Assembly: GCF_963583255.1 (NCBI RefSeq)
Contig: NC_084817.1
Coordinates: 17,775,989-17,839,988 of the forward strand
Source of the DNA: Pyrus communis
Lineage: Eukaryota; Streptophyta; Magnoliopsida; Rosales; Rosaceae
Length of the DNA stretch: 64,000 nucleotides
Reading direction: 5' to 3'
Shown: positions 1 to 10,565 of the stretch, one piece after another
How the letters are laid out: each line of letters begins with the position of its first letter
Position numbering within the stretch: the first letter of the stretch is position 1
Made by a program: the position numbers and the translations under genes
The notes under the pieces: generated by a model
Seen by the model: only the letters and a program-made list of their open reading frames with translations
Databases searched by the model: none
What the model was told of the DNA's origin: nothing

Positions 1-2725
1 GTTAGGGGATTTTGCACGTACGATTTGTCTGCCCATATCTCGAAGCAAATCATGCATTACCAGGTTGTTTCTTTCATCAACAGTTACAAGGCCTCGATCA
101 CGGAGTTCTCCGATTCCTATTTCTGGATCAAAGTTACAGCCATCCAATATTGCCATGACATGTTCCTTGTTCATTCCAATAAAGAAACAAGATATATCAA
201 GGAATATATCCCTCACATCATCATCAATTAGCCCATCGTAGCTTATTTTAAGCTTTTCATGAATTGGCATATGAGGATGTCTTTTCAATTTACGCAATAC
301 ACTTCTCCATTCACTTTTGAGTTTCGTACATAAATAAGAACCTAATACTTCAAGTGCTAGTGGCAAACCTCCGCAGTAATCGACAACTTTGCTCGACAGT
401 TCAAGATATTCTTCATCAGCAGGATAACTCTCCGTAAAGGCATGGCAACAAAAGAGCTTAAGAGCTTCTTCTTTATTCATTATTTGTGCGGTACATGTCT
501 TATCCACTTCAAGTATCTTTAGCAAGTGTTCATCTCTTGTTATTATAATAATTCTACTCCCTGGACCAAACGTGTCACGATTTATAGCCAACTCATGTAA
601 TTGTTTCACACAATCTACGTCATCAATTATGACAAGCACCCTCATGAGGCCAAGTCTTCTTTCTATCTCCTTAGTCCCCTGATCGACACTACTTACCTCT
701 ACATTAGCTGGTTTCAAGATATCACTAAGAAGCTTGTTTTGCAATTTAACCATATCCCCTTCCCTCACTTTTGAAAGGAAACAGCTACCTTCAAACATTT
801 GATGAACTCTGTGGAAAATGGCTTTTGCAACCGTTGTCTTGCCCGTCCCAACCATACCCAAAATTCCAATAATGCGAACATTATTTGATCCTCCGACATC
901 TATCTCGTTACTGATAAGTTGCACGCGAGAATCTATTCCAATTTGATTCGTGGGTACATCTGGATATGTGTTGTTCAGCGACTTCAGTTTTCGAGTGATG
1001 TCGTCGACAACTTTCCTTATAAACTTTCCTTCGTACCTAGCAGTTAAAATACAAAATCAACAAAAGTAAGACTCACATATAACTGCAGGATTCAACTCAA
1101 GTAACAGTTTTTGGGATCGAATAAGATTTTAATTTTTAATTAAATACATTATTCAACTTCTAGCGAATTATGTTGTGTTTGAACCATAAATTTTCAAGCA
1201 TGACCCTAGTAAATTAAGGGTGGTGTGCCTTAAAAAAGAAAGAGGAGCGTGGCAAATAAAAAAAATCAAAATGAAGATCTCTACAATACACACGCAGGCT
1301 CTAGATGAGTTTGTCGTTTAAGTACTCCCTATCAGGATGGAGGAGTTATAGCTCTTCTCAACTACTCCACTTCACCATGAAATACGAAGTAACCAATGCT
1401 CACCTTTGGTCTATAGAAGGGGACAAGGCCAAGGAGAAGGAAAAAAAGGCACAGATGGCAGCAAAAACATTTGAGAGAGAGCAAAATACTGCAAAAGTTC
1501 ATAGTGAGTTCAGAGAGAAAGAGCAACAGGGTTAGGTCGGAAATTATGAAAATTTGAGTTGATTCAAAAAGGAAGACTTAGATGAAAAGCATGCCCTTTT
1601 GGCTAATGAAGATATTTGAGGTTTTCAAGTCCTTTTTGCTGCTCAAGTGCTCAGCCTAGAGCTCCCCTGGAAACCCCAAACCAAATGATTCCAAGAACTA
1701 CGACTGGCTTGAACCCTCAAAAAGAGTATATAGGCAATCTAAGGCTCGACCTAGGTGCAGCCGCAAAATCAAACAAACCCCAAGTACAATTTATTCATAT
1801 TGGAAACAAAGGGAGTTTCCTTTTTAATAAAGGATTGGAATTGATAGACACTTCGTCCTGATTTGGTAGTACTCAAAATAATAAAATCCTTCTACAAATT
1901 AACGTGGGTGAAGTTATGTCGAGTGAATTATTTGTTACGCTACAATTTTTGCTCAACATGTTGATCCATGCGAATGCAGTTAGCTCAATTCCCCACACTG
2001 ATAGTTAGCTCAAAGCATTTGTAGAGTCTCAAACATATCAGGGTTTCTAAGCTTTGCATTACAATATGTGAAATGAAAGATTCTGAGCCCTACTTGAGAA
2101 GCCAACACATGACATTTCGCAAGCTGATCACAATCAAATATCGACTACATAGCGATCAATTATTGATTAGTTCAGCATTTGAAATTTAAAAAGTAGATTT
2201 TGCAAGGAATTAACAATTAAGTGATTACCCATCAGTGTTTCTAAGATTCCCACCAGCCAAATTTGCAGCTAGAGTGAAAGCCGATCTCCACCTCTGCACC
2301 GTATCGCCATCGAAGCACTCTTCATGCTTCTCAAATGCCGTGGCAAAACTACCAGTCTGATGCCTAACTTCGGAAGGATCAACATCGTAGAAAATAGGCA
2401 AAACAGTTTGACCCATTGTTGCTCTACATTCCACGATCTTCTCCAGCTCCTCAAGACACCATCTCGAATCCGCGTACCGCTTCGAGAAGACAACGACGGC
2501 GATCCTGGACCGTTTGATCGCTTCCACTAGCTCGTCTGTTATATTTTCCCCTCGTCGTAGTTCGTTCTCGTCGATGAAGACGTTGACCTTGTTGTCTTTT
2601 AATGTCCAGTAGAGGTTGTCGGTGAAGGTCTTGCGCGTGTCTTCACCTCTGAAGCTCAAGAACACGTCGTGCTTCCATTGTTTTGGGGAGGAGGAGGAGG
2701 CTGCGACGGCCGCCCTTGCATCCAT
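1..2725 (-). CDS. TIR-NB-ARC (TNL-type) disease resistance gene, 3' part outside window
   Basis: Intracellular immune receptor of the TIR-NB-ARC class. Exon 1 (2229-2725) encodes a TIR domain from about residue 19, with the SFRGEDTR start motif, the YADSRWCLEEL motif holding the conserved catalytic Glu of TIR NADases, and FYDVDPSEV. It ends at a GG|GTAATC donor. Exon 2 (1-1035, entered after CTAG) stays open to the window edge for 345 codons. It carries the P-loop GMVGTGKTT (about residue 226), kinase-2 LVIIDDVD, RNBS-B GSRIIIITRDEHL, GLPLALEVLG and MHDLLRDMG. No stop or frameshift is visible. The LRR exons would lie left of base 1. The 1.19-kb intron (1036-2228) contains nothing I recognise. 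The start codon is the first ATG before the TIR domain. It runs divergently from the AP2/ERF-TIR gene, whose TIR is clearly a paralogue. Whether the gene is complete cannot be judged here. Confidence 0.9.
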
Positions 2726-3198
2726 TAAATCAATCCTATTCCGCCGGCGGAGGTTGTGTTTTTGGCCAATTGATGGGTAGAAAAATACACACCCAAATCA
2801 AGTCAACTCAGCTCGTTTTATTTGACTCGCTCACTGTCCACCAAACGGAAAAGAAACGTCCGTTTGCTTCACGAATTAAATTTCAATTTTTTTCTTTATC
2901 TTGTGGGAAATTTATAGCAATAGTCAACCAATTTTAACTAACTGAAATAATGATTTCTCAACTTCTTAATTGATTATAACGTGCAATTATGGTTTTTTTC
3001 ATGAACTCTATTCGAATTCTATAAAAATGACTCATACGTTGGAAGAATCATTGCTACAATGTGTTAAAGTTGAGAGAACTCTAATTGGGTTAAAATTGAT
3101 GAACTTTTTCTCTAATTGGGTTAAATTCGAGAACCATTCCTACAAACTTTTTTGATTTGATTTTTCATATTTACCCCTGATTTAGCCTCATGTGCAAG
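2726..3198. promoter_or_regulatory. Upstream region of the TNL gene
   Basis: AT-rich upstream sequence of the leftward TNL gene. It includes a short direct repeat built on 'ctctaattgggttaaa' near 3078-3130. I see no clear TATA box or protein-coding segment. Confidence 0.35.
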
Positions 3199-3967
3199 TA
3201 TACTGGCATTTTAAACCCAATCTGTTAACCTGACCCAACCCTTTAAAATTAGTATTCGAGTGATTATTTAATGGGTCAGGTTGTTAACAGGTCATTTTGG
3301 GTCAACCCCGCGAAACCTGTTAACACCCGTTGTTGAGGGCTTTTGTGTAATTTCAGTAGTTATAATAGGAAGCCTTCAAACTTTATCTCTGCCACTTCAA
3401 GGAGGTCGCCGATATGCTCCAGGACTACATTCCCAAGTCAAATGGCAACAGACGACTCTTCCTCATCCTCCGGTGGTTCTAACACTTCGTCTCAGTTGCT
3501 TTCTCAAGAGCGAGTCAAGCTTCTTTCCTCCAACAGCAGCAACTCGTCATCTGGCTTGCCGGATTGGGATCCTTCCTTCAAGTGCTTCTCTGTCTGAAAC
3601 TTGAAGAAGAAGGTCATGGCAGGGCTCTGTCAAACGGCGAAAAGGATGGACAATGGAGGTAACTGTCAAAATGGATCGATTCCATTGGTTTTTCATATTG
3701 GGGATGGACATAAATGCACTGCCAACTATTGTAAATGAAATCTAAATGTGAGATCTTGTTTGTACGCGTAATTTGATTTGGAATGCAAAATTAAACAAAA
3801 AACGAAAACAAAAAAAATCTTAATGGATGTTAATGGATGAAACGGGGTCACCAATGAGTTTAACGGGTTGGATTCGGGGTGAGGGATTGGGTTTGGGTGA
3901 CCCATTAACTTAACGGGTCAGGTTTTACCTGATCAAAAGCCAATAAACCGACTCGTTTCCAGGTCTA
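3199..3967. mobile_element. hAT-like non-autonomous element
   Basis: The sequence is flanked by near-identical 8-bp direct repeats, TGTGCAAG (3191-3198) and TGTGCGAG (3968-3975; 7 of 8 match). The right end read outward starts TAGACCTGGAAAC and the left end starts TATACTGGCA, which are loosely related. Both ends are rich in GGGTCA/TTAACGGG-type motifs typical of plant hAT elements. No transposase is present. A serine-rich open frame (about 3442-3597) lies inside and may be captured gene sequence. The boundaries are an inference from the repeats. Confidence 0.5.
3442..3597 (+). other. Short Ser-rich open frame inside the hAT-like element
   Basis: An open frame of about 51 codons starts MATDDSSSSSGG and ends SFKCFSV at a stop. 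It has a gene-like composition (Ser-rich start, then a GLPDWDPSF segment) compared with its surroundings. I do not recognise the family. It could be a captured exon fragment or chance. No splice context supports a functional gene. Confidence 0.2.
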
Positions 3968-4107
3968 TGTGCGAGGCACATGACTTATTTTGATAAAAAA
4001 TTTAACTAAATTTTAACTGAGTTAACAAAAAGATGTATAAATGCATGTTTTAATGAGTTAAGAAATTAAAGTTCTAGGTAATAAGCTATTGCTCAAATTA
4101 AGTTAAA

Positions 4108-5385
4108 GGGTAAATTACACTTTCATACCTCAGGTTTGGGGTCTATTTCAATTCCTTACGACATCTTCAAAACATTTCACTTTCATACCTTAAGTACTAT
4201 TTTATTTCAAAATAATACCTCCGTTACATTTTCCATCCATTAATCCGTTAAATACCAACGTGGCTGCCACATATATGCCACGCGGCTGCCAAATGTCTGC
4301 CACGTGGCAAAAATAATAATTTTTAAACCTAAATCTTCTAAATATAAATAATAATTTTAAAAAAAAAAGCTAAAATAAACACCCCACCCCCCCCCCCCCG
4401 GTCAACCCCCCAAACCAAAACCTAGAAACCCAATAACCCCCCCAACACTCGCGTGACCCCCATCCCCCCCTGAAAACCAGAAACCCAGAAAAAATAACAC
4501 CCGCCTGCTCGTGACCCTCCCTGCGCACCCCCCCAACCCGCGACCTTCCCTCCGTCCACACCCACCCAACCCACAACCTTCCCTCCCTCCGCACCCACCT
4601 TCACACCAACCCTCTTCCCTTCTCTACCCCCCCCTCCCCCCACTCTCCTCTACACACCCCCCCCCCACTCCTTAAATCCACACCCATTCCACGAACCCGA
4701 CAATGGTGAGACAGGATCTAGATTTTTTTTTTCTTCTGAGTTGCAGGTAGGGGGTCGGGGGAAGAAGATGAAGATGGGGGAGAAGATAAGGGAAGAATGG
4801 CCGGGGGGGGGGGGAAGACGAACTGAAGGGTTTTTTTTATTTTATTTTATTTTTGGGTTGCATGGAAGAAGATGAAGATAGGGAGATGGGTTTGGGGGTT
4901 GCGGGAAGAAAATAGGAGGTTGTAGGTAGGGGGTCGGGGGGAAGAAGGGGAAGATGGGGAAGAAAAGAGGGGAAGATTTTGGGGGGGGGGGAAGACGAAC
5001 TGAAGGGTTTTTATTTATTTATTTATTTTTTTTCTGGGTTGCAGGGAAGAAGATGAAAATAAGGAGATGAATTTGGGGGTTGCGGGGAGAAGAGAGGAGG
5101 ATGAGGGGGATAAGGTTTCAGGTTTTTTTTTAATTTTTTTTTTATAATATTTAGAAGATTTAGGTTTAAAAAAATTATTATTTTTGCCACATGGCAGATA
5201 TTTGGCAGCCACATGGCATATATGTGGCAGTCACAGCAGTATCTAACAGATCAATGGATGGAAAATGTAACAGAGGTATTATTTTGAAATAAAATAGTAC
5301 TTAAGGTATGAAAGTGAAATGTTTTGAAGATGTTGTAAGGAATTGAAATAAACCTAAAACCTGAGATACGAAAGACTAATTTAAC
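4108..5385. mobile_element. Mutator-like (MULE) MITE with long terminal inverted repeats
   Basis: The element is 1,278 bp and flanked by a perfect 9-bp target-site duplication, TAAGTTAAA, at 4099-4107 and 5386-5394. The terminal inverted repeats are about 260-270 bp. The left end reads GGGTAAATTACACTTTCATA and the right end, inverted, reads GTTAAATTAGTCTTTCGTAT. They share long blocks, such as the stretch around 'gccacgtggcaaaaataata'. No transposase is coded. The interior holds poly-C and poly-G tracts and a tandem duplication of about 178 bp (near 4741-4918 and 4919-5097). A 9-bp duplication with long inverted repeats is the signature of the Mutator superfamily. Confidence 0.85.
4741..5097. 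repeat. Two-copy G-rich tandem repeat inside the MULE
   Basis: A unit of about 178 bp occurs twice. Each copy has 'aggtagggggtcggggg', then a run of 11-12 G, then 'gaagacgaactgaagggttttt', then a 'gaagaagatgaa' block. The copies differ mostly in homopolymer length, which suggests slippage after one duplication. Confidence 0.7.
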
Positions 5386-5583
5386 TAAGTTAAAAGTTGA
5401 ACAATTTTATTTTATTTTAATCCGTCGATCCAGTTTGACCCGCAAGTATAGATGCCTTGCTCCTCCCTGTCGGTCTCTCCGTCTCCTCCCTCCCTCTTTC
5501 TTTCTCCTTTTCTTCCTCCCTCCCACAAATTCTCTTCTCTATGCACCTTAAAGCTCACGTCTTTGCTCCAATTAACAAAAACC

Positions 5584-6893
5584 ATGGATCCGACGTCGAA
5601 GTCCCCACCACCCGAATCCCGCTCCGGAGACCGGAACCCGGCTTCGAATGAGATCCGATTCAGAGGTGTCCGGAAGAGGCCTTGGGGACGCTACGCCGCC
5701 GAGATCAGAGATCCCTGGAAAAAAAGCCGCGTCTGGCTCGGGACCTTTGACAGCGCTGAAGAGGCAGCGCGCGCGTACGATAGCGCGGCGCGTAGTCTCC
5801 GCGGAGCCAAGGCGAAGACCAACTTTCCCGCCTCCGCTGAGAACCTGCTCGAGAGGCCGAGTGGTAGCAAAGGGACCTTTAACAGCGCTGAAGAGGCAGC
5901 GCGTGCGTACGACGTAGGGCCGCGTGGGTTGCGCGAAGTTAAGGCGACAGCCGACCTGAACCTCCCCGCCCCCTCTGATCACCAGCTCGAGAGGCCGAGT
6001 GGTAGCAAAAGGATCGTACAGGTGCAACAACAATTAACGGATACCAGTACCGTTACATCCCTCGGACCTCCCCCGCCTTCCTTCTCCGCCACCTCCACCA
6101 CCACCTCCTCCTCGTCCTCCTCCTCATCCTTAATAGAAGATGAGATTTACGACGTATTCTTGAGCTTCAGCGGTGAAGACACACGCAAAACCTTCACGGA
6201 CCACCTGTATTGGACATTGAAAGCCGCCAGAGTCGACGCCTTTATCGAAGAGAAGGAATCAACGAGAGGAGGGGAAGAAAAAGTATCAGAGAAAGTGAAG
6301 CAAGCAATCCAAGGGTCCAAGATGGCTGTGATCATCTTCTCAAGGAGGTATGCTGATTCCACCCGGTGTCTTGAGGAGTTGGTGGAGATCATGGAGTGCA
6401 AAAGAACGATACGGCTAATGGTTTTGCCAATATTCTACGACGTTGATCCTTCAGATGTGAAGAACCAATCTGGGATTTTTGCAGAGGCATTTGCGAAACA
6501 CGAAGATCATAAGATAGAAAAAGTAGGGCGGTGGAGAAGGGCTGCTTCTGAAGCTGCAGACTTAGCCGGTGAGGTTTTTACAAAGACTGACGGGTAATTA
6601 TTTACTTGTATGAATGTTTTTCATGAATTTTACAAAATTATCATCGGAATCCACGGTTTTGATTTGTAAGGAATTAAGGGTTTGGTTCAATTTAGTCTGG
6701 TTAATTTTGGGTTTTAACTACTAGGTATGAAGGAGTGTTTATCAGGAAAGTTATTGACGATATCACCGGAAAACTGAAGATGAAGAGCACATCCCTAGGC
6801 GGAGCCACCGGGCAATCTGTGCAAGAAATCAGGCTGTTCGGCGTGCCCCTGGTGGTCGATTCCGTGGGGAAGAGCGACAGTCGTAATGGATGA
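5584..6893 (+). CDS. AP2/ERF-TIR fusion protein without NB-ARC
   Basis: The predicted protein has 392 residues. Exon 1 (5584-6593) encodes a complete AP2/ERF domain (residues 26-82) with [25 protein letters not shown] and GAKAKTNFP. The Ala/Asp pair of ERF-type proteins is present, and the sequence resembles group VIII ERF repressors. A half-domain copy follows (97-130, ending DLNLPAP), then a Ser/Thr-rich linker (155-183) and a TIR domain (about 189-335). The reading frame is open throughout with no intron between AP2 and TIR. Exon 2 (6725-6893) starts with the usual post-[11 protein letters not shown], then diverges into an unrelated tail and a TGA. I chose the ATG at 5584 (aaaaccATGG context). 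An in-frame ATG at 5452 sits in a pyrimidine-rich leader. AP2 domains bind DNA and TIR domains act in immune NAD signalling. Joint function is inference. An assembly join or pseudogene remains possible. Confidence 0.8.
5741..6010 (+). repeat. Coding tandem duplication of the second half of the AP2 domain
   Basis: The segment from 'gggacctttgacagcgctgaa' (5741) recurs at 5873 as 'gggacctttaacagcgctgaa'. The unit ends with 'ctcgagaggccgagtggtag', at 5848 and 5986. The two copies are 132-138 bp apart, stay in frame, and have diverged at both base and protein level. Confidence 0.85.
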
Positions 6894-7183
6894 TGCCGCG
6901 CCAAGGAAAAGCACAGGATATTCCTGCTAGGATTGCAGAAAGTTGGGAGAGGATATTGGAGAGAGGGATCTTGAGGAACTTCGTGAAGACTCGCACACCG
7001 CAACCACAATTGTGCCCGTGCTGCCGATATAGCTTCTTTGACATCACCGCCGATAATGTCCAATCGATGAAGAGCAAGTACATTATCAAGATAATACATC
7101 TCAGTAACATCCGTTGCCACCTCCCCAGCATCCGTGCCTTTGCAATCCTACTGGATTTTTTATGATGCCAAATTTAACACAAT
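6894..7183. other. Unassigned segment after the fusion gene stop
   Basis: This segment sits where an NB-ARC exon would be expected. It reads open for over 100 codons on minus (from 7120 and 7131), including a TEMYYLDNVLALHRLD stretch, but I recognise no family. It may be an insertion or rearranged sequence that replaced the NB-ARC. Confidence 0.25.
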
Positions 7184-7189
7184 TTGACA

Positions 7190-7600
7190 GCTAGTTACGT
7201 ACAGAGTTGTTCCTCAATACACTTTCTACATCTTCGTGAACCCGCAATCTGCTACCTCTTTCAGGATTGCCGAAGGATTCTGCACTCACGATTTCCCTGT
7301 CCATGTTTCAAATCATATCATGCATCATCAGATTGCCTTCTCTATCAAGATTTACAAGGCATAGTTTATTTGAATGGTCGTCACTTCGATGAAGAACAAG
7401 TACCGCGATCATTCAATATTTTGAGGATGTAGTCCTTGTTATTTCCAATTAAGAAACAACATATATCAAGGATTATTATCTTAAACTTTCCACATACATC
7501 CCAATGATGCTGTATTTTTAATGAACAGCTTCGTTTGAGAGTTCAAGATATCCTTCATTTCGACAACGATTTCCAAAGGTACTTGAATTTGTTGAATTAT
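7190..7600 (-). pseudogene. Decayed TNL fragment (end of NB-ARC, MHD region)
   Basis: Read on minus, this segment gives LVNLDREGNLMMHDMI, then a stop, then DREIVSAESFGNPERG and LRVHEDVESVLRNNS. This matches the MHD motif and the region after it in TNL proteins, and parallels 1-240 of the window at DNA level. In-frame stops and loss of everything upstream show it is dead. It lies just beyond the fusion gene in the opposite orientation, so the cluster has undergone inversion or partial duplication. Confidence 0.7.
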
Positions 7601-9000
7601 CTCAAAGTAATGAAAATACATGTCCTGCTATTGTCGAATACAATTCTATGGCTTCGATCAAGAGGTACCGCAGCAGCTGACAGTAAATAATTCATTGCTT
7701 TGCTTGCTTGTGTATAAACCATATTTTCAAATGCAAATAATCCTTTTCTTACTCAATTCCTTTCTTTATTTCTAACAGGGTGAAAAATATAAGGAGACTC
7801 CTACTGAACCTCTAGAGTGCCATCGTTGACAGTGGATGCACTTTATGCTCATACAGTAAGTTTGAAGTACATGGCATATTAAGAAACGGAGATTTCAGCT
7901 CCTCAAACCCAATTTGCTCTTTGGGTTTTAATCAATGTGTACCATTTTGCTGCTGCCACGGTCTCTCAAACAAAGTTTAATGACTTTTTATGCATTCTTC
8001 AATGGTTCTGTTGATATTCATTATCCAGCGATCGAGATGTCAAACAAACAAAGGATCAGCTGTGTTTGCTGGAAAAACTATGTCAAAAACTATCTGGCTT
8101 CAACTGATTTTGATGTAGTCAAGGTGTGTATATTTTGTGCTATTTCAGTTGTTTATTTTACTGGTTAAAAAAAAACTGCTTCCTTCTGAATGTTGGCCTC
8201 TTAACCACTGCACATTCTTCCTTGTGATATATGGAAGGGATGATGATAGGAGAATTTTAATTGAAAAATGGATTGCTCTTTGTTGTCGTTTAGTTTTTCT
8301 GTCCCAACGGTTTCTAATACATGAATTGTTCGAGTCCTTAGAAAGTTAACAAAATCGTAACACGTTATCTATATTTTTCTGTTGAATATAAACACAAGAT
8401 TGCTCATCCTATGCGTTTACAACAGTTAGTAATTTTCCGTTCCTTGAAACTCTTTCTTTGGTTTCTTATGGTTCTTATTTAAATGAAAAATTTATGCTTC
8501 GCCGCCGATCTACAAATGTTGCTGATTGAACTTGTAATTAAGTAATCTGAGATTGAAGTCAATCAGTAATAACCTTGTTTCATGTCATTGGTACTAGAAT
8601 GTTCCAGCTGCCTAATTAGCACGAAATCTCTCCTTTCATGTCCAATGATATTTGCGTTGCCAACTTCTGAATATCTTGACTTTCTTGAAACTAATTTATG
8701 CCACTTGTATTTCAGGTTCCTTGCCTTAAATCAGTTTAGTTTTCGCGTCTGTGCGCGCAGCTGATCCTCGATGCAGTTGTGAGGGTTGAGAAGAAGATGG
8801 CAGATTATTCCGGCTGCAATACGGTGCATTGACGTGATTGAATATCTGAAACGAAGGCAGATGGATGCATTGACATGTTTGAACAACCATATTGGTTGTG
8901 TTTGGTAGCTGAAAAATAAGTTGCTTTTTCTTAAAGCAGGGTCATAAAAAGCAGAAATTGAGAAGGTAGAAACAGCATGTGGTAGGCATTGTCTCATTAC
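7600..9000. other. Intergenic, no gene recognised
   Basis: AT-rich DNA with only short unrelated open frames. I find no domain, splice-supported exon or repeat structure that I can name. Confidence 0.5.
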
Positions 9001-9010
9001 GAATTACACA

Positions 9011-9090
9011 GATAATCGCGATAGTCTTGTAACTCAAGTGGTTAAGACTTTTACTTCTACCATTTCAAGTCCTGTCTTCGATTCGTTACA
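9011..9090 (+). mobile_element. Possible tRNA-derived SINE head
   Basis: 'taactcaagtggttaagac' resembles a pol III A box and 'gtcttcgattcg' resembles a B box, about 45 bp apart. There is no tRNA cloverleaf and no clear poly-A tail. Confidence 0.35.
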
Positions 9091-9568
9091 ACGAAATGCG
9101 TCATTGTTATTATATTTTATTTTGGTTGCTTACTTTGGACAATTCACCAGCCTACTAATAACACAATTTTGTTTCGTTTACGCGCAAAATTGGGCAACGA
9201 AGACTAAACTATAAACACACAATAACTAATTATTAGTCTAGCGATATTTCTCTTTTTAATATTTAGAAGTCGTGAATTTTGTATTGTTTAATTTGTTGAG
9301 GAACAAATGAAATTCATTAAACCGAAGCATTACGAGATGCATCAATATCGTTACATGAAAAAACACTCTTAACCAAAGTGGCCATCTTCAACCCAAACTA
9401 CATCAACAGCGCACGACATTGCAAAATTGGCAAGTTCGTGAGGAAAAAAAAAAAAAGGTGTCATAATTTATAATTGAACGCCGTTGTAGGTATATATAAC
9501 ATGCATTTCTCTTTCTATCAGAGCCGTCATCAATGCTTGATTCATTTTGGTCCAAATCTTGATCAAGA

Positions 9569-9735
9569 TTAATTGGTTCATTATTTTGGTTCTCGTTTTG
9601 AGTCTCCATTTTACCAACTATTGCAAACAACTAGAAACGATCAAAATAATGGATCAAGTAATTAATTGATTCATTATTTTGGTTCTCGTTTTGAGTCTCC
9701 ATCTTACCAACTACTGTGAACAGCCAGAAACAAAC
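9569..9735. repeat. Two-copy direct repeat, ~92-bp spacing
   Basis: A block of about 70 bp starting 'attaattggttcattatttt' (9569) recurs at 9661 with few changes, including 'ggttctcgttttgagtctcc'. A further short duplication, 'caattaacaatcagtagcttcac', follows (9799-9855). Confidence 0.75.
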
Positions 9736-10290
9736 CAAAATATATGAGCCCTGCACTGAAAAATAATATATTTGTAGTAGACAACAAAATTTATAATCCC
9801 AATTAACAATCAGTAGCTTCACTATATAATCTCAATTAACAATCAGTAGCTTCACGTGGTATTAAACTCGAGTCAGTTATCTCAAGAACAACTAAAAATG
9901 CAGGTTCAAATTTCAAATCCTGCCAACAGATTCCAACATTAAGCGACGGTAATGACTCAGTCTAATCATGTTAGTATTGAGAAAATCAAAGGGAAATAAA
10001 CGGAAGCACTAGAAAGTGGTAGTTTAAGTATCACGAAACGGCTAAACTTGTTGTGTAATTCAACGAGAACAATCAACAAACAATACAAATGGTTAAATGG
10101 GTACCCGGTTGTACTCACGGGTAATACAAATGGTTAAATGGGTACCCATTTGTACTCACGAGAACAATCAACAAACAATACAAATGGTAAATAGTTATAC
10201 TGTATTTATTTAAACGGTTACTCAGAACCATAACCATTAAGTTTAAATGGCTGAACAACCGCTGTTACCTATACCCACATGTATTTTGCC

Positions 10291-10467
10291 CATCCCTAAC
10301 CACAAGGAAGAATGTATAAGAATGAGTTCTATCTATTTGTGACTTTTTGGACACGTTTGATTGATCAGACTAGGACATCCCATCCCTAACCACAAGGAAG
10401 AATATATAAGAATGAATTCTATCTATTTGTGACTTTTTGGAGACGTTTGATTGATCAGACTAGGACT
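10291..10467. repeat. Tandem duplication, 90-bp unit
   Basis: 'catccctaaccacaaggaag' starts at 10291 and again at 10381. The copies run on through 'gtttgattgatcagactagg' with only a few differences. A related short tandem, 'aatggttaaatgggtaccc', lies at 10089-10151. Confidence 0.8.
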
Positions 10468-10489
10468 ATAATGAGTTCCACCAAGAGGG

Positions 10490-10565
10490 ATTATCGATAG
10501 TGAGATTCGAACCTAAACCTTCGTCTAGCGAAGAGAATGATCTTACCAACTCAATCAACCTTCGT
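10490..10565 (-). mobile_element. Possible SINE fragment
   Basis: Read on minus, 'ggttgattgagttggtaaga' looks like an A box and 'ggttcgaatctcac' matches a pol III B box, 50 bp apart. The segment is not a foldable full tRNA. Confidence 0.4.

Noticed and set aside
4370..4643. Gly/Val-rich minus-strand frames
   Set aside because: Produced by poly-C and G-rich repeats inside the MULE.
5452..5583. Upstream in-frame ATG as fusion start
   Set aside because: It would add a Ser/Pro/Leu-rich leader encoded by a pyrimidine-rich 5'UTR-like stretch. The ATG at 5584 has a far better context, though the longer form cannot be excluded.
5572..6033. 153-codon minus-strand frame opposite the AP2 region
   Set aside because: It mirrors the GC-rich AP2 coding sequence, so it is an antisense shadow with no recognisable domain.
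6701..7131. Minus-strand frames of 100 and 139 codons after the fusion gene
   Set aside because: Partly overlap the fusion's exon 2. No family is recognised, so they are described only as an unassigned segment.
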